A DNA stretch of 43,294 nt, taken from positions 1 to 43,294 of the forward strand of contig JASMMK010000044.1 in NCBI GenBank assembly GCA_030748215.1, given 5' to 3'. Every line of letters starts with the position of its first letter. The stretch's first letter is position 1. Shown here one piece after another: positions 9,106 to 17,802 of this stretch. The DNA is from Candidatus Scalindua sp. Lineage in GTDB: Bacteria; Planctomycetota; Brocadiia; Brocadiales; Scalinduaceae. The notes under the pieces were generated by a model that was given only the letters and a program-made list of their open reading frames with translations, was not told the origin of the DNA and ran no database searches. Position numbers and translations under genes: made by a program.

Positions 9106-9348
9106 ATGAAGAAACCGGATTTTGAAACATCGCTAAAAGAGCTTGAAGAAATAGTAAAACAGCTTGAAACAAATGATCTGACTTTAGATGAAACACTTGC
9201 AAAATACGAAAGTGGTATTAAAATATACAAACAATGCTATCAAACTTTAGAAAAGGCTGAAAAAAAGATTAATATATTATTGAAAAATTCAATTGGAGAG
9301 ACTCATACAGAAGAGTTTAAACTGAAAAAAACTACTGAAGGAAAATAG
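9106..9348 (+). CDS. xseB: Exodeoxyribonuclease VII small subunit
   Basis: An 80-residue, highly charged helical protein with the family signature FETSLKELEEIVKQLE followed by LTLDETLAKYESGIKIYKQC. It wraps the XseA coiled coil as several copies per large subunit. An AAAGGAG site at the end of xseA serves as ribosome site, about 7 bases before the ATG. In many bacteria ispA follows xseB and precedes dxs; here dxs follows directly after a 53-base gap. Confidence 0.96.
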   Translation: MKKPDFETSLKELEEIVKQLETNDLTLDETLAKYESGIKIYKQCYQTLEKAEKKINILLKNSIGETHTEEFKLKKTTEGK

Positions 9349-9401
9349 TAAGCAGTGTAAATTAGCATGAAACACTAATTAAAGTTTTAGGAAAGAAAAT
9401 A

Positions 9402-11348
9402 TTGTCACAAAAAATACTAGAAAAAATTGACTCCCCAAAAGATCTGCAAAAACTGGACAACGAGGATTTGGCGGTTTTAGCACAGGAGATAAGGGATGTA
9501 ATAATAGATGTAGTTTCTACAAATCCTGGTCATTTGGCATCGAACCTGGGAGTAGTTGAGCTTACAATTGCTCTGCATCACTCGTTTGATCTTCTCAAGG
9601 ATAAGTTAATCTGGGACGTTGGACATCAAACGTATGTACACAAGTTGCTTACAGGAAGGAGAAAGGAATTTCCTACTTTGAGGCAATATAAAGGGCTAAG
9701 CGGTTTTCCTGATCCTAAGGAGAGTGAATATGACCCTTTTGTTTGTGGCCATAGCGGACATGCAATCTCTGCCACTCTCGGCATTTCTTGTGCCGATAAA
9801 ATAAAAGGTATTGATGACAGGAAAGCCATTGCTATTGTTGGAGATGCTGCAATTGGTGCGGGAATGTCGCTTGAAGCGCTCAACCACGCCGGACATTTAA
9901 AAAGGAACCTGATCGTAATCCTTAACGATAATAAGATGGCAATCTCTGGAACAATAGGGGCGATATCTAAACATCTAAACAAAATCCGAACCTCACCACT
10001 TTACACAGATTTCAAAAAAGAGGTCCGCCATGTATTACAGTCACTACCTATCGTTGGCAAACGGATGGAACATTCATTTGAACATATTGCTGAAGCACTA
10101 AAGAGGGAGGTCACTCCGGGACAGATTTTTGTAGATCTGGGGTTTGACTACTTTGGCCCAATTGATGGTCACAGTATTGAGACACTGACCGACATTTTCC
10201 ATAATGTAAAGAATGTAGAGGGTCCTGTATTGCTTCATGTAATCACAGAAAAAGGCAAAGGCTTTCACCCCGCTTCAGAAAATCCCGCACGTTTTCATAG
10301 CGCTGGTAATTACCAGATGCAGAACGGAAAAATGAAGGAAAAGCCAAAGGATCCAAAACAGATCAGTTATACAAAAGTATTTGGCGATACTATGATTGAA
10401 CTCGCTGGGACTAATAGAGATATAGTGGCAATCACAGCCGCAATGCCGGACGGGACAGGCCTTGATGCATTTGGCAAAGAATATCCGGACAGATATATTG
10501 ATGTGGGAATTTGCGAACAACATGCTATTGGACTGGCAAATGGACTAGTATCAGCAGGAATGAAACCTGTGGCAGCAATATATTCAACATTCCTGCAACG
10601 TGCATATGATCAGGTCTTTCATGATATGTGCTTACAAAATAATGGTGTTTTACTTGCACTGGATAGAGCCGGAATTGTTGGAAATGACGGCCCGACACAT
10701 AATGGAGTTTTTGACATAGCTTATCTGAGACATTTACCGGAGATTATTTTAATGGCCCCAAAAGACGGTGCTGAATTCAAAGCAATGTTACATATGGCAA
10801 TATCGCTTGATACACCGGCTGCCATACGCTATCCAAGGGCGAATATACCGGAAGACAGCATTGATAATGATTGTAAACCTATTGAAATGGGGAAAGGTGA
10901 AATCTTGAGAGAGGGCCAGGATGGAGCAATAATTGCATATGGCGCAATGGTGTATCCCTCTCTGGAATGTGCACGTATGCTCATGGAGAAAGGGATTGAT
11001 GTTACCGTCGTAAACGCCCGGTTTGCCAAACCTCTTGACGAAAAGTTAATATTAAAAGCTGTAAAGAATCACCAAATAGTTATTACGGTAGAAGACCATG
11101 CCGAGGTTGGTGGATTTGGTTCGGCAATTCTGGAACTACTGGCAGACAAAGGTGCTAATACTAAAAATATTCACAAAATGGGAATCCCGGACAAATTCAT
11201 TGAACAGGGCTCTCGCGATATTATCTTAAAGACCCTCAATCTAAACGCGGAGGGTATCTATAAGAACTTTATTTCTGCCTGGAACACGACGGGTCATGCT
11301 GATATCAAAAAGAAGGAAGAGTATAATAAAACCTCTAATTTGATATGA
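9402..11348 (+). CDS. dxs: 1-deoxy-D-xylulose-5-phosphate synthase
   Basis: A 648-residue thiamine-diphosphate enzyme that condenses pyruvate and glyceraldehyde 3-phosphate, the first step of the MEP isoprenoid pathway. It shows VSTNPGHLASNLGVVELTIALH, VGHQTYVHKLLTGR, the GHSGHAISATLG loop, the ThDP motif GDAAIGAGMSLEALNHAG...NDNKM, and transketolase-like EQHAIGLANGL and GNDGPTHNGVFD. The start is TTG at 9402, preceded by GGAAAG. Translation from there gives MSQKILEKIDSPKDLQKL, the normal N-terminus, so the non-ATG start is convincing. The stop overlaps the nadK ATG by 4 bases. Confidence 0.97.
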   Translation: MSQKILEKIDSPKDLQKLDNEDLAVLAQEIRDVIIDVVSTNPGHLASNLGVVELTIALHHSFDLLKDKLIWDVGHQTYVHKLLTGRRKEFPTLRQYKGLSGFPDPKESEYDPFVCGHSGHAISATLGISCADKIKGIDDRKAIAIVGDAAIGAGMSLEALNHAGHLKRNLIVILNDNKMAISGTIGAISKHLNKIRTSPLYTDFKKEVRHVLQSLPIVGKRMEHSFEHIAEALKREVTPGQIFVDLGFDYFGPIDGHSIETLTDIFHNVKNVEGPVLLHVITEKGKGFHPASENPARFHSAGNYQMQNGKMKEKPKDPKQISYTKVFGDTMIELAGTNRDIVAITAAMPDGTGLDAFGKEYPDRYIDVGICEQHAIGLANGLVSAGMKPVAAIYSTFLQRAYDQVFHDMCLQNNGVLLALDRAGIVGNDGPTHNGVFDIAYLRHLPEIILMAPKDGAEFKAMLHMAISLDTPAAIRYPRANIPEDSIDNDCKPIEMGKGEILREGQDGAIIAYGAMVYPSLECARMLMEKGIDVTVVNARFAKPLDEKLILKAVKNHQIVITVEDHAEVGGFGSAILELLADKGANTKNIHKMGIPDKFIEQGSRDIILKTLNLNAEGIYKNFISAWNTTGHADIKKKEEYNKTSNLI

Positions 11349-12187
11349 AAAAAATTATACTCCTGGGCGATATAAGCAAAAAAAAAATAAGAGAAGCAAT
11401 AACAGAGCTCGAACCCCTGTTTCGTAAAAAATCACATCTTTCTGTAATCGATATTTCTGATGAAGACGAGCTAAAAAATGTATCCGCCGATTTCGTTTTC
11501 GTTTTTGGTGGAGACGGTACAATTCTGTCAGCAAGTAGAAAGCTAAATGACAAGCAGATTCCCTTAATCGGTGTACATATGGGAAAATTTGGATTTCTGG
11601 CAGAACTCACATTACAAGATATCAATGATTCTTTGGAAAGCATTTGTTCCGGCAAATACGTTGTATCGCAAAGGATGTTGTTAAAATGCAAGGTAATTCG
11701 TTCCAAACAAGTAATTAATGAAACTGTTGGATTAAACGATGCCGTAATTTCGAGAACCTCCTTATCACGATTAATTTCAATTAAACTCTATGTAAATGAA
11801 AAAAGAGTTGCCACATATAGCTGCGATGGACTAATAGTATCGACTCCTGCAGGGACAACAGCACATTCACTATCTGCCGGTGGCCCAATTGTTACGCCTG
11901 AGATGGAGGCTTTTGCCATCACGCCGATTTGTCCCCACACTCTTTCAAACCGACCACTTGTCGTCTCCGGTAGTTCGAAGATTGAAATGGAACAAATTTC
12001 TGAATCAAAAGGAGTGGGTTTAACCGTAGATGGGCAGGTATACTTTGACGTCAAAACCGGAGATAGAATAGTTATTGAAAGAGCTGAGAAAAAACTGCAG
12101 TTAATTGACACGCAAACAAGAACCTTTTATGATGTCCTGAGAGAAAAACTGAACTGGAGAGGGCAACCCGCTTATGATGTTAACTGA
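11345..12187 (+). CDS. nadK: NAD kinase
   Basis: A 280-residue enzyme that phosphorylates NAD to NADP. It has the catalytic GGDGT at residues 55-59, the NDAVISR motif, and the nucleotide-binding STPAGTTAHSLSAGGPIV block, followed by the conserved ITPICPHTLSNRPLVV. The ATG overlaps the dxs stop (ATGA arrangement), and its own 3' end overlaps the next gene by 14 bases, so dxs, nadK and the oxidoreductase genes look like one transcription unit. NADPH supply fits with the downstream MEP steps, but that link is inference. Confidence 0.96.
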   Translation: MKKIILLGDISKKKIREAITELEPLFRKKSHLSVIDISDEDELKNVSADFVFVFGGDGTILSASRKLNDKQIPLIGVHMGKFGFLAELTLQDINDSLESICSGKYVVSQRMLLKCKVIRSKQVINETVGLNDAVISRTSLSRLISIKLYVNEKRVATYSCDGLIVSTPAGTTAHSLSAGGPIVTPEMEAFAITPICPHTLSNRPLVVSGSSKIEMEQISESKGVGLTVDGQVYFDVKTGDRIVIERAEKKLQLIDTQTRTFYDVLREKLNWRGQPAYDVN

Positions 12188-13268
12188 CGAGAATAAAAAA
12201 TATCTCCTGACCGGCAATGAAGCATGTGCGGAAGCCGCAATACAGGCTGGCTGTAGATTCTATTATGGATATCCGATTACGCCGCAAAATGAAATTTTAA
12301 CTCATATGGCAATCAGGATGCCTCAAGTAGGCGGTACATGCATCCAGGTTGAGAGTGAACTCGCAGCCATAAACATGGTACACGGAAGTGCTGCTGCTGG
12401 CGCAAGGACAATGACATCCTCATCAGGTCCCGGTATCAGTCTCAAGCAGGAAGGTATATCCTATCTGGCCGGAAGCGAACTCCCATGCGTCATAGTTAAT
12501 GTACAGCGAGGCGGACCTGGTCTGGGAGATATCTCTCCTTCCCAGGCTGACTATTTTCAGGCTGTTAAGGGTGGCGGACATGGAGATTACTACACTATAG
12601 TACTTGCGCCTGGCTCAGTACAAGAGGCTGCTGACCTGGTTTACGATGCTTTTGATTTGGCCGATACTTATAGAAGCCCGGTAATGATCCTGGGAGATGC
12701 TCAATTAGGTCAGATGATGGAGGCAGTTGTCTTTAACAAGAAATGTGAACCGGATTCATTCAAAAAGGAGTGGGCACTTACCGGCGCAAACAGAAGAAAA
12801 AGGAATATAGTAAAATCCTTTTTTTCGGTACAGGGTGAACTCGAGGAGTTTAACGCTAAACTACAGGAGAAGTTTAACCTGATTAAGAGTAAAGAGGTGC
12901 GCTACGAAGAAATTAATACTGAAAATGCAGATATTGTTATAGTTGCATACGGCACATGCGCAAGGATATGTAAAGAAGTTATAATGAAAAATAAACTGCC
13001 AGATATAAAGGTAGGGTTACTGAGGCCTATTACACTGTGGCCATATCCATCTCAGATAATACAGGAGATTGCAGGAAAAGTACAGGCCATACTTACAGTA
13101 GAAATGAGTGCCGGCCAGATGGTAGAAGATGTAAAACTAAGTGTTCTGGGAAGATGTCCGGTGCATTTTTATGGAAGAACAGGTGGAGGAATTCCTTCTC
13201 CGAAAGACATCATCAAAAAAATTACCGAAATAATATCTTTAAAAGAGAATACAACCTGTATGACTTAG
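12174..13268 (+). CDS. 2-oxoacid:ferredoxin oxidoreductase, alpha subunit (VorB/KorA type)
   Basis: A 364-residue subunit carrying the pyrimidine-binding half of the thiamine site: GNEACAEAAIQAGCRFYYGY, PITPQNEI, the ESELAAINMVHGSAAAGA motif and TSSSGPGISLKQEGISYL. The C-terminal domain has VAYGTCARICKE. The complex oxidatively decarboxylates 2-oxoacids to acyl-CoA and reduces ferredoxin, or runs in reverse for reductive carboxylation. The enzyme could prefer 2-oxoglutarate or branched-chain oxoacids; sequence alone does not settle it. Two adjacent ATGs (12174 and 12177) are possible starts. Beta and gamma subunits follow, but no separate small ferredoxin-like delta subunit gene is present. 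Confidence 0.92.
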   Translation: MMLTDENKKYLLTGNEACAEAAIQAGCRFYYGYPITPQNEILTHMAIRMPQVGGTCIQVESELAAINMVHGSAAAGARTMTSSSGPGISLKQEGISYLAGSELPCVIVNVQRGGPGLGDISPSQADYFQAVKGGGHGDYYTIVLAPGSVQEAADLVYDAFDLADTYRSPVMILGDAQLGQMMEAVVFNKKCEPDSFKKEWALTGANRRKRNIVKSFFSVQGELEEFNAKLQEKFNLIKSKEVRYEEINTENADIVIVAYGTCARICKEVIMKNKLPDIKVGLLRPITLWPYPSQIIQEIAGKVQAILTVEMSAGQMVEDVKLSVLGRCPVHFYGRTGGGIPSPKDIIKKITEIISLKENTTCMT

Positions 13269-13291
13269 AATTTTAATTCCGGAATATCCTC

Positions 13292-13341
13292 CCCGTCCCT
13301 GCCAGAATGCGTCAGGCTGGCGAACTGCTTGGCCGGGCGGG
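13292..13341. repeat. GC-rich stem-loop element between korA-like and korB-like genes
   Basis: A GC-rich island in AT-rich surroundings. The outer arms CCCGTCC (13292-13298) and GGGCGGG (13335-13341) pair with one G-T, and an inner GCCAG/CTGGC can pair. The arms resemble those of the element at 35379-35411. It may be a copy of a short interspersed palindromic repeat. Confidence 0.45.
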
Positions 13342-13382
13342 TTGAAAGAGAGGATATTCATTCATTTTTACGAGATTATCAT

Positions 13383-14129
13383 ATGGAAGCAGTATACAAA
13401 ACGCCAGATACGCTTATTGACACTCCAACGCATTACTGCCCCGGTTGCGGACACGGTGTCATACATAGATTAATAGCTGAAATAATTGACGAAAAAAAAA
13501 TCAAGGGGGATACCATTGGGATAGCACCTGTGGGATGCGCAGTCCTGGCCTATAACTATCTGGACATAGACATGTGTGAAGCGGCACATGGACGTCCACC
13601 TGCGGTTGCCACCGGAATCAAACGGGTTCACCCCAATAAAGTTATCTTCTCTTATCAGGGAGACGGTGATCTTGCAGCAATTGGATTAGCAGAGATTATG
13701 CATACTGCCAACCGTGGTGAAAATATCACAGTGATATTTGTAAATAATGCCGTTTATGGTATGACAAATGGGCAGATGGCGCCGACGACACTGCTCAATC
13801 AAAAAACTCTGACTACGCCTCAAGGACGTAGTGCACAAAACGATGGGGCTCCTCTGCGCATATGCGAACTTCTCTCAGTACTGGATGGAAGCCAGTTTGT
13901 CGCCAGGGCCTCCGTAACTTCACCAAAAAATATAATTAGAACAAAGCAATTAATAGAAAAAGGTTTTGAAACTCAAATACAGAAAAAGGGATTTTCCCTG
14001 ATAGAAGTCCTTTCCCCATGTCCGGTCTATTGGCGCATGAACTCCGTTGATTCAATAAAATTCATAGACGAAGAGATGGTCAAAACCTTTCCCCTGGGTA
14101 TTTTCAAAGATTGGGAAGGTCAGAATTAG
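13383..14129 (+). CDS. 2-oxoacid:ferredoxin oxidoreductase, beta subunit (ThDP-binding)
   Basis: From the ATG at 13383 this is a 248-residue subunit with HYCPGCGHGVIHRLIAE (the CxxC of the iron-sulfur site), a third cysteine in APVGCAVLAYN, and the ThDP/Mg motif YQGDGDLAAIGLAE...NNAVYGMTNGQM. A further cysteine lies in SPCPVYW. It pairs with the upstream alpha and downstream gamma subunits to form the oxidoreductase core. The frame is open back to a TTG at 13329, but that codon lies inside the GC-rich repeat, and relatives begin close to the ATG, so I prefer 13383. Only a weak GAG precedes it, so the start remains open. Confidence 0.9.
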   Translation: MEAVYKTPDTLIDTPTHYCPGCGHGVIHRLIAEIIDEKKIKGDTIGIAPVGCAVLAYNYLDIDMCEAAHGRPPAVATGIKRVHPNKVIFSYQGDGDLAAIGLAEIMHTANRGENITVIFVNNAVYGMTNGQMAPTTLLNQKTLTTPQGRSAQNDGAPLRICELLSVLDGSQFVARASVTSPKNIIRTKQLIEKGFETQIQKKGFSLIEVLSPCPVYWRMNSVDSIKFIDEEMVKTFPLGIFKDWEGQN

Positions 14130-14143
14130 AAAGGTTCAATAAG

Positions 14144-14686
14144 ATGTCAGACAAAGTTATTTTAGCAGGATTGGGTGGACAGGGGATGATGCTCCTCGGC
14201 AGGCTGATAGCACAAGCCGTGATGCTGGAAGGAAAAAACGTAACCTTTTTCCCGTCGTATGGAACTGAAGTGCGGGGAGGAACAGCCTATTATCATCTGA
14301 CAGTTTCAGATGAAGAAATTTATTCACCCGTTATCGAAGAAGCAGATGCGCTCATTATGATGAACTACCCGTCCTACCTGAAGTTTAAAGAGCTTCTCAA
14401 GCCGGACAGCATGCTCTTTGTAAACTCATCCATGATTGATAAAATAGACAACGAAAAGAACATAGACGTTTTCAGAGTTCCTGCCACAAAAATCGCAAAT
14501 GATATTGGAAACGTCGTGGCATCAAACATGGTTCTGCTGGGGGCGTACAACCAGGTTAAAAATCTTGTCTCCATTCCCATATTCCTCTCATGCCTTAAAA
14601 ACGTCCTGAAAGGCAGAAAAGAACCTTTCTTTGAGGTCAACAAATTAGCTATAGAACGTGGAGCTGATTTCGTAAAAAACTTCTGA
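14144..14686 (+). CDS. 2-oxoacid:ferredoxin oxidoreductase, gamma subunit
   Basis: A 180-residue subunit with the family opening VILAGLGGQGMMLLGRLIAQA, then FFPSYGTEVRGGTAYYHLTVS and NMVLLGAY. The gamma domain holds the alpha and beta subunits together and contacts CoA. The ATG at 14144 has an AAAGG site 9 bases upstream and gives the usual N-terminus, so it is preferred over the in-frame TTG at 14111 that overlaps the previous gene. It ends the plus-strand run; the next gene converges from the other strand. Confidence 0.93.
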   Translation: MSDKVILAGLGGQGMMLLGRLIAQAVMLEGKNVTFFPSYGTEVRGGTAYYHLTVSDEEIYSPVIEEADALIMMNYPSYLKFKELLKPDSMLFVNSSMIDKIDNEKNIDVFRVPATKIANDIGNVVASNMVLLGAYNQVKNLVSIPIFLSCLKNVLKGRKEPFFEVNKLAIERGADFVKNF

Positions 14687-14802
14687 TTAAGATACAGATC
14701 GGAGAAACAAGGAAACAATAAATAGTGTCTGTCCCTAATTTATCCAAAGAAATGGAAATCCATACTGCAAGATGAATTGGACCTGATTCCTGTTGGTTCG
14801 GT

Positions 14803-15852
14803 TCAGGAACCTACTGAAAGAGTTTCTGTTTGAGTAAGAGGGTCGGGGTGGCCTGCATGTGCGCGTGTTTCTATTTCAATTTCAGTTTTGTCCGGTATAG
14901 TCGGGGATGCAGTATCACTATCGTTGCCTTTATCACTCACCTTCGCATCCAAAGTTGGCAGAGATGACATCTTCTCTCTGATCCTTTCTCTAATAAGCTG
15001 TTCTTCCTCTTCAATGAATGTGTTAACAATAGGAATTCTTAGAACTAACTCACGTACTACTTCCTCACTCGCCCTTGCAGCGTAAACGTCTCTCATGCTC
15101 ATAGAGTTCTGGAACGAAGCGATTACAAAATCGAAAGGATTTGTTGCTACGCGGATGTCATTATCATGTCTTACCTGTTCGCCTTCAAAAAAAACACTAC
15201 CATCTTTCGTAGATACACATTTGATACTCAATCCAATCCGGATCTGTTTAAAAAGCAGATAATAGGAGTTTTTGTATTCTGTAACTTTGCCATAAATCAA
15301 TGCATCCGCTCCAAGTATCCGGCCTAATTCTTGAGCAGGTATCTTATACAGGTCATTGGGTGATAAAATTCCAAGTTCCTGCAACGTCTTATCGACATAC
15401 ATTAACTCTATATCAACAAATTCTCTGGAGGCAAAATGGCCGAAGAAAAACCGTCTCAATCTATTCGAGTAGGTCCAGTTCCAGCCATCCGTCTCTTTTT
15501 TGCTGAATCTGGGGAGAGGGACTGAATTCAGGATATATTTACCGCCTATCAGATTATCAAATGGTAATACCGCGATCTTCCTGGGCGGATGTGTATAAAA
15601 GCTGTCTGCAATGTCAAATTCTTTACCCCCCGGATCAAGCTGATACATTCTATCCAGGGTAGTTTTCTTGCCGTGCTCAGCAAGGCCCTCTTCGTCCTGA
15701 AAAAACGGCTCATCTCCCGTAGTTCTTCGATCGTCTTTTTTACTAAAAAAACATCCTGAAGCAAATACCGAGATCAAAGACAAAACCGCTAAACACTTGA
15801 CGGTCTTAAAAAAAGAGATAGAGATCTTCATTTGTTTATTAAATATAATCAT
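14803..15852 (-). CDS. Outer-membrane-type lipoprotein resembling the GNA1162 family
   Basis: A 349-residue protein with a hydrophobic signal segment and a lipobox ending ASGC (residues 31-34), so it should be lipid-anchored. The central part KIAVLPFDNL...RRFFFGHFASREFVDIEL, then ILGADALIYGKVTEYKNSYYLLF, has the alpha/beta pattern of GNA1162/LpoB/CsgG-like periplasmic lipoproteins. The C-terminal 90 residues are charged and of low complexity, and end in a Ser/Thr/Asp/Glu-rich tail. The function is unknown; relatives assist envelope assembly. Starts at 15852 or 15831 (MKISIS...) are both possible, and neither has a clear ribosome site. A good promoter lies upstream at 15891-15919. Confidence 0.75.
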   Translation of the reverse strand: MIIFNKQMKISISFFKTVKCLAVLSLISVFASGCFFSKKDDRRTTGDEPFFQDEEGLAEHGKKTTLDRMYQLDPGGKEFDIADSFYTHPPRKIAVLPFDNLIGGKYILNSVPLPRFSKKETDGWNWTYSNRLRRFFFGHFASREFVDIELMYVDKTLQELGILSPNDLYKIPAQELGRILGADALIYGKVTEYKNSYYLLFKQIRIGLSIKCVSTKDGSVFFEGEQVRHDNDIRVATNPFDFVIASFQNSMSMRDVYAARASEEVVRELVLRIPIVNTFIEEEEQLIRERIREKMSSLPTLDAKVSDKGNDSDTASPTIPDKTEIEIETRAHAGHPDPLTQTETLSVGS

Positions 15853-15890
15853 TGCTATTGAAATATGCTACTTTGTAAACTTAACCACTA

Positions 15891-15919
15891 ATTGTATTTA
15901 AATAAAATGCACCTGTCAA
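15891..15919 (-). promoter_or_regulatory. Sigma70-type promoter for the lipoprotein gene
   Basis: On the minus strand, a perfect TTGACA (15919-15914) and TACAAT (15896-15891, five of six) are separated by exactly 17 bases. Transcription would start near 15884, about 30-55 bases before the possible start codons. The 15 bases TTTAAAGTATTGACA at the -35 side recur upstream of the endonuclease V gene near 31834. Confidence 0.65.
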
Positions 15920-15958
15920 TACTTTAAAGTACCAGCATTTGCAGTGATTTCAGATTTA

Positions 15959-16312
15959 TCATTCGGTATCTTCTCCGGAAACTCTTTTTCTGGACTGTTT
16001 CTTTTCAGATCTAATCTTTTTATTTTGCAGGATTTGCTCCTTCACATAACGGGGTTTTTTCGTAAGGATGCGCTCTTTTTCCTTAATATTTAACTCCATC
16101 AACTTTACCTGGAGTCTTTTAAAGGCAAGTTCTCTATTCTTTATCTGTGAACGTGATTCCGTTGCAATCACCCTTATACCCGTAAGCTCGTGATATAAAC
16201 GCACACTAGACATTGTCTTATTCTTGTGCTGACCGCCGGGGCCAGAGCTTTTATAATAGTCCAGCCGCACCTCTTTTTTCAAATTTCTCAGATCAATTGA
16301 GTATTTTTTCAT
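15959..16312 (-). CDS. RF-1-domain peptidyl-tRNA hydrolase, release-factor-like
   Basis: A 117-residue protein with SSGPGGQHKNKTMSSVRL; the GGQ at residues 26-28 is the catalytic motif of class I release factors. There is no codon-recognition domain, and the C-terminus is a lysine/arginine-rich tail (KKIRSEKKQSRKR). That architecture matches small ribosome-rescue factors such as ArfB/YaeJ or the C12orf65-like group, in which the basic tail sits in the mRNA channel of stalled ribosomes. It could also be a PrfH-like relative. It lies between divergent fba and the lipoprotein gene, without an operon partner. Confidence 0.88.
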   Translation of the reverse strand: MKKYSIDLRNLKKEVRLDYYKSSGPGGQHKNKTMSSVRLYHELTGIRVIATESRSQIKNRELAFKRLQVKLMELNIKEKERILTKKPRYVKEQILQNKKIRSEKKQSRKRVSGEDTE

Positions 16313-16379
16313 TCAATATCCTAAAGAATGCTATCTGATGACAAATCAGTTTCAGTTCCCACATTTGTGTTTATTTTGG

Positions 16380-16407
16380 TTGACTGTTAAACAAACAGTC
16401 ATATAGT
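16380..16407 (+). promoter_or_regulatory. fba promoter with palindromic operator in the spacer
   Basis: TTGACT (16380-16385) and TATAGT (16402-16407) are 16 bases apart, each matching five of six consensus bases. The spacer and part of the -35 form an inverted repeat, TGACTGTT (16381-16388) and AACAGTCA (16394-16401), with a five-base centre. A dimeric regulator bound there would block RNA polymerase. The leader to fba is about 115 bases. Confidence 0.6.
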
Positions 16408-16529
16408 ATGTGTGTATACTTCATGGTTTTAAGAATGTCAAATTCTTTACATAAAAAACGGTTGGTATTTATATAGTTGTTAACTTTAACCGAAACCTCA
16501 TGCGCTTAACTATTTTTAAGGAGTAACAG

Positions 16530-17555
16530 ATGGCTCTTGTACCTATGAAATTAATACTTGATGAAGCTAATAAAGCAGGCTATGGCGTAGGCGCTTTTAA
16601 TGTTAATAATATGGAACAACTACAGGCGATTTGTGATGCTGCCGCTGAGACAAATTCTCCCGTAATCGTTCAGGTAAGCAGAAATGCTCTTCAGTACGCC
16701 GATAAAGGATTGTTGGCAGCCATGGTAAGTTATATGGCAGAGAAGAAATATCCACACATTCCAATGGCACTTCATCTGGACCACGGACCGGATATTGAGA
16801 CAATAAAGGAGTGTGTCGACCTTGGTTTTACGTCTGTTATGATTGATGGTTCGCTTGACTATAGTACAAAAGATGAGAATGGAGCGCATCCGGTCCGTTC
16901 TTTCGATGATAATGTTGCAATAACAAAAGAGGCTGTGAAAATTGCACATGCGGCAGGAGTATCAGTTGAAGGTGAGATTGGTACTTTGGGAGGTGTTGAA
17001 GATGATACGGTAGCAGGAGACGTTCATCTTACCGAACCCGAAGAGGCAGAGGAGTTTGTTAAACAGACCGGGATTGACGCATTGGCAATTGCCATTGGCA
17101 CATCTCACGGTGCCTACAAATTTCCTGCAGGCACCGAGGTTAAACTCGCTCTTGATATTGTTAATGAAGTCCATTCACGCTGCCCTGAAATCAGCCTTGT
17201 AATGCACGGAAGCTCTTCGGTACCTGCACACATGGTTGAGGAGGTCAATAAATATGGCGGAAAAGTACCCAACGCTGTTGGAGTACCAACTGATATGATA
17301 CAGGATGCCATAGGCAGAGGAATGCGGAAAATTAACATTGATACTGACGGACGTCTGGCAATTACGGCAGCTATCCGTAAAGTTTTTGTAGAGAAACCAG
17401 CTGCTTTTGATCCCCGGCGATACCTGGGCCCAGCGAGAGAAGCAGTACGTACATGGATCATTGAAGAGATGAAGGCCTTTGGTACCGCCGGGCATGCGGG
17501 TGACTATAAAGCTGTTACACTCGACGATATGAAAAAACTCTATTCTGGTGGCTGA
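16530..17555 (+). CDS. fba: Class II fructose-bisphosphate aldolase
   Basis: A 341-residue zinc-dependent aldolase that interconverts fructose 1,6-bisphosphate with glyceraldehyde 3-phosphate and dihydroxyacetone phosphate. The opening MALVPMKLILDEANKAGYGV and overall length resemble the Calvin-cycle subtype (TIGR01521). Metal and substrate motifs include ALHLDHG, GTSHGAYKF, the VMHGSSSVP block and INIDTDGRLA. AAGGAG ends 6 bases before the ATG, the best ribosome site in the window, which suggests high expression. It stands alone behind its own regulated promoter, about 380 bases ahead of the sugar phosphorylase-to-pta cluster, and could work in either glycolysis or gluconeogenesis. Confidence 0.96.
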   Translation: MALVPMKLILDEANKAGYGVGAFNVNNMEQLQAICDAAAETNSPVIVQVSRNALQYADKGLLAAMVSYMAEKKYPHIPMALHLDHGPDIETIKECVDLGFTSVMIDGSLDYSTKDENGAHPVRSFDDNVAITKEAVKIAHAAGVSVEGEIGTLGGVEDDTVAGDVHLTEPEEAEEFVKQTGIDALAIAIGTSHGAYKFPAGTEVKLALDIVNEVHSRCPEISLVMHGSSSVPAHMVEEVNKYGGKVPNAVGVPTDMIQDAIGRGMRKINIDTDGRLAITAAIRKVFVEKPAAFDPRRYLGPAREAVRTWIIEEMKAFGTAGHAGDYKAVTLDDMKKLYSGG

Positions 17556-17772
17556 AAGACATGCTAATCGTTGTTGGCATGCACACTTCTTCTTTGATGT
17601 TTAGCTTAAATCAGGTCCGCCTTGGCTGAGATTCCAGTTATGAATTCTCCTGTTGTCTGGCACAGATTTATCACTAATCGGAATAATAACCAATTATTTC
17701 AGCTTTATTTTCCTGGAATCATCCTTTTCCTTTTATCCACAAAACCTTACGGAACCGAAAATGTATAAATAT

Positions 17773-17802
17773 TAGACGTTTATTAGTTTTAATATAGACG
17801 TT
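17773..17802 (+). promoter_or_regulatory. Direct repeats in the 17556-17933 gap
   Basis: TAGACGTT occurs at 17773-17780 and 17795-17802, 22 bases apart (two helical turns), next to AT-rich TAATAT and TATAAAT stretches that could be -10 elements. This could be an activator site for the sugar phosphorylase operon. The rest of the 378-base gap is AT-rich and has only a weak CATGC/GCATG stem just after fba and no convincing gene. Confidence 0.3.

Noticed and set aside
13329-13382. TTG start for the korB-like gene
   Set aside because: The codon lies inside a GC-rich repeat element and the extra 18 residues do not resemble the family N-terminus.
14700-14800. A terminator between the convergent gamma-subunit and lipoprotein genes
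   Set aside because: GGTTC/GAACC can pair near 14790, but the loop is shared and no T run follows in either direction.
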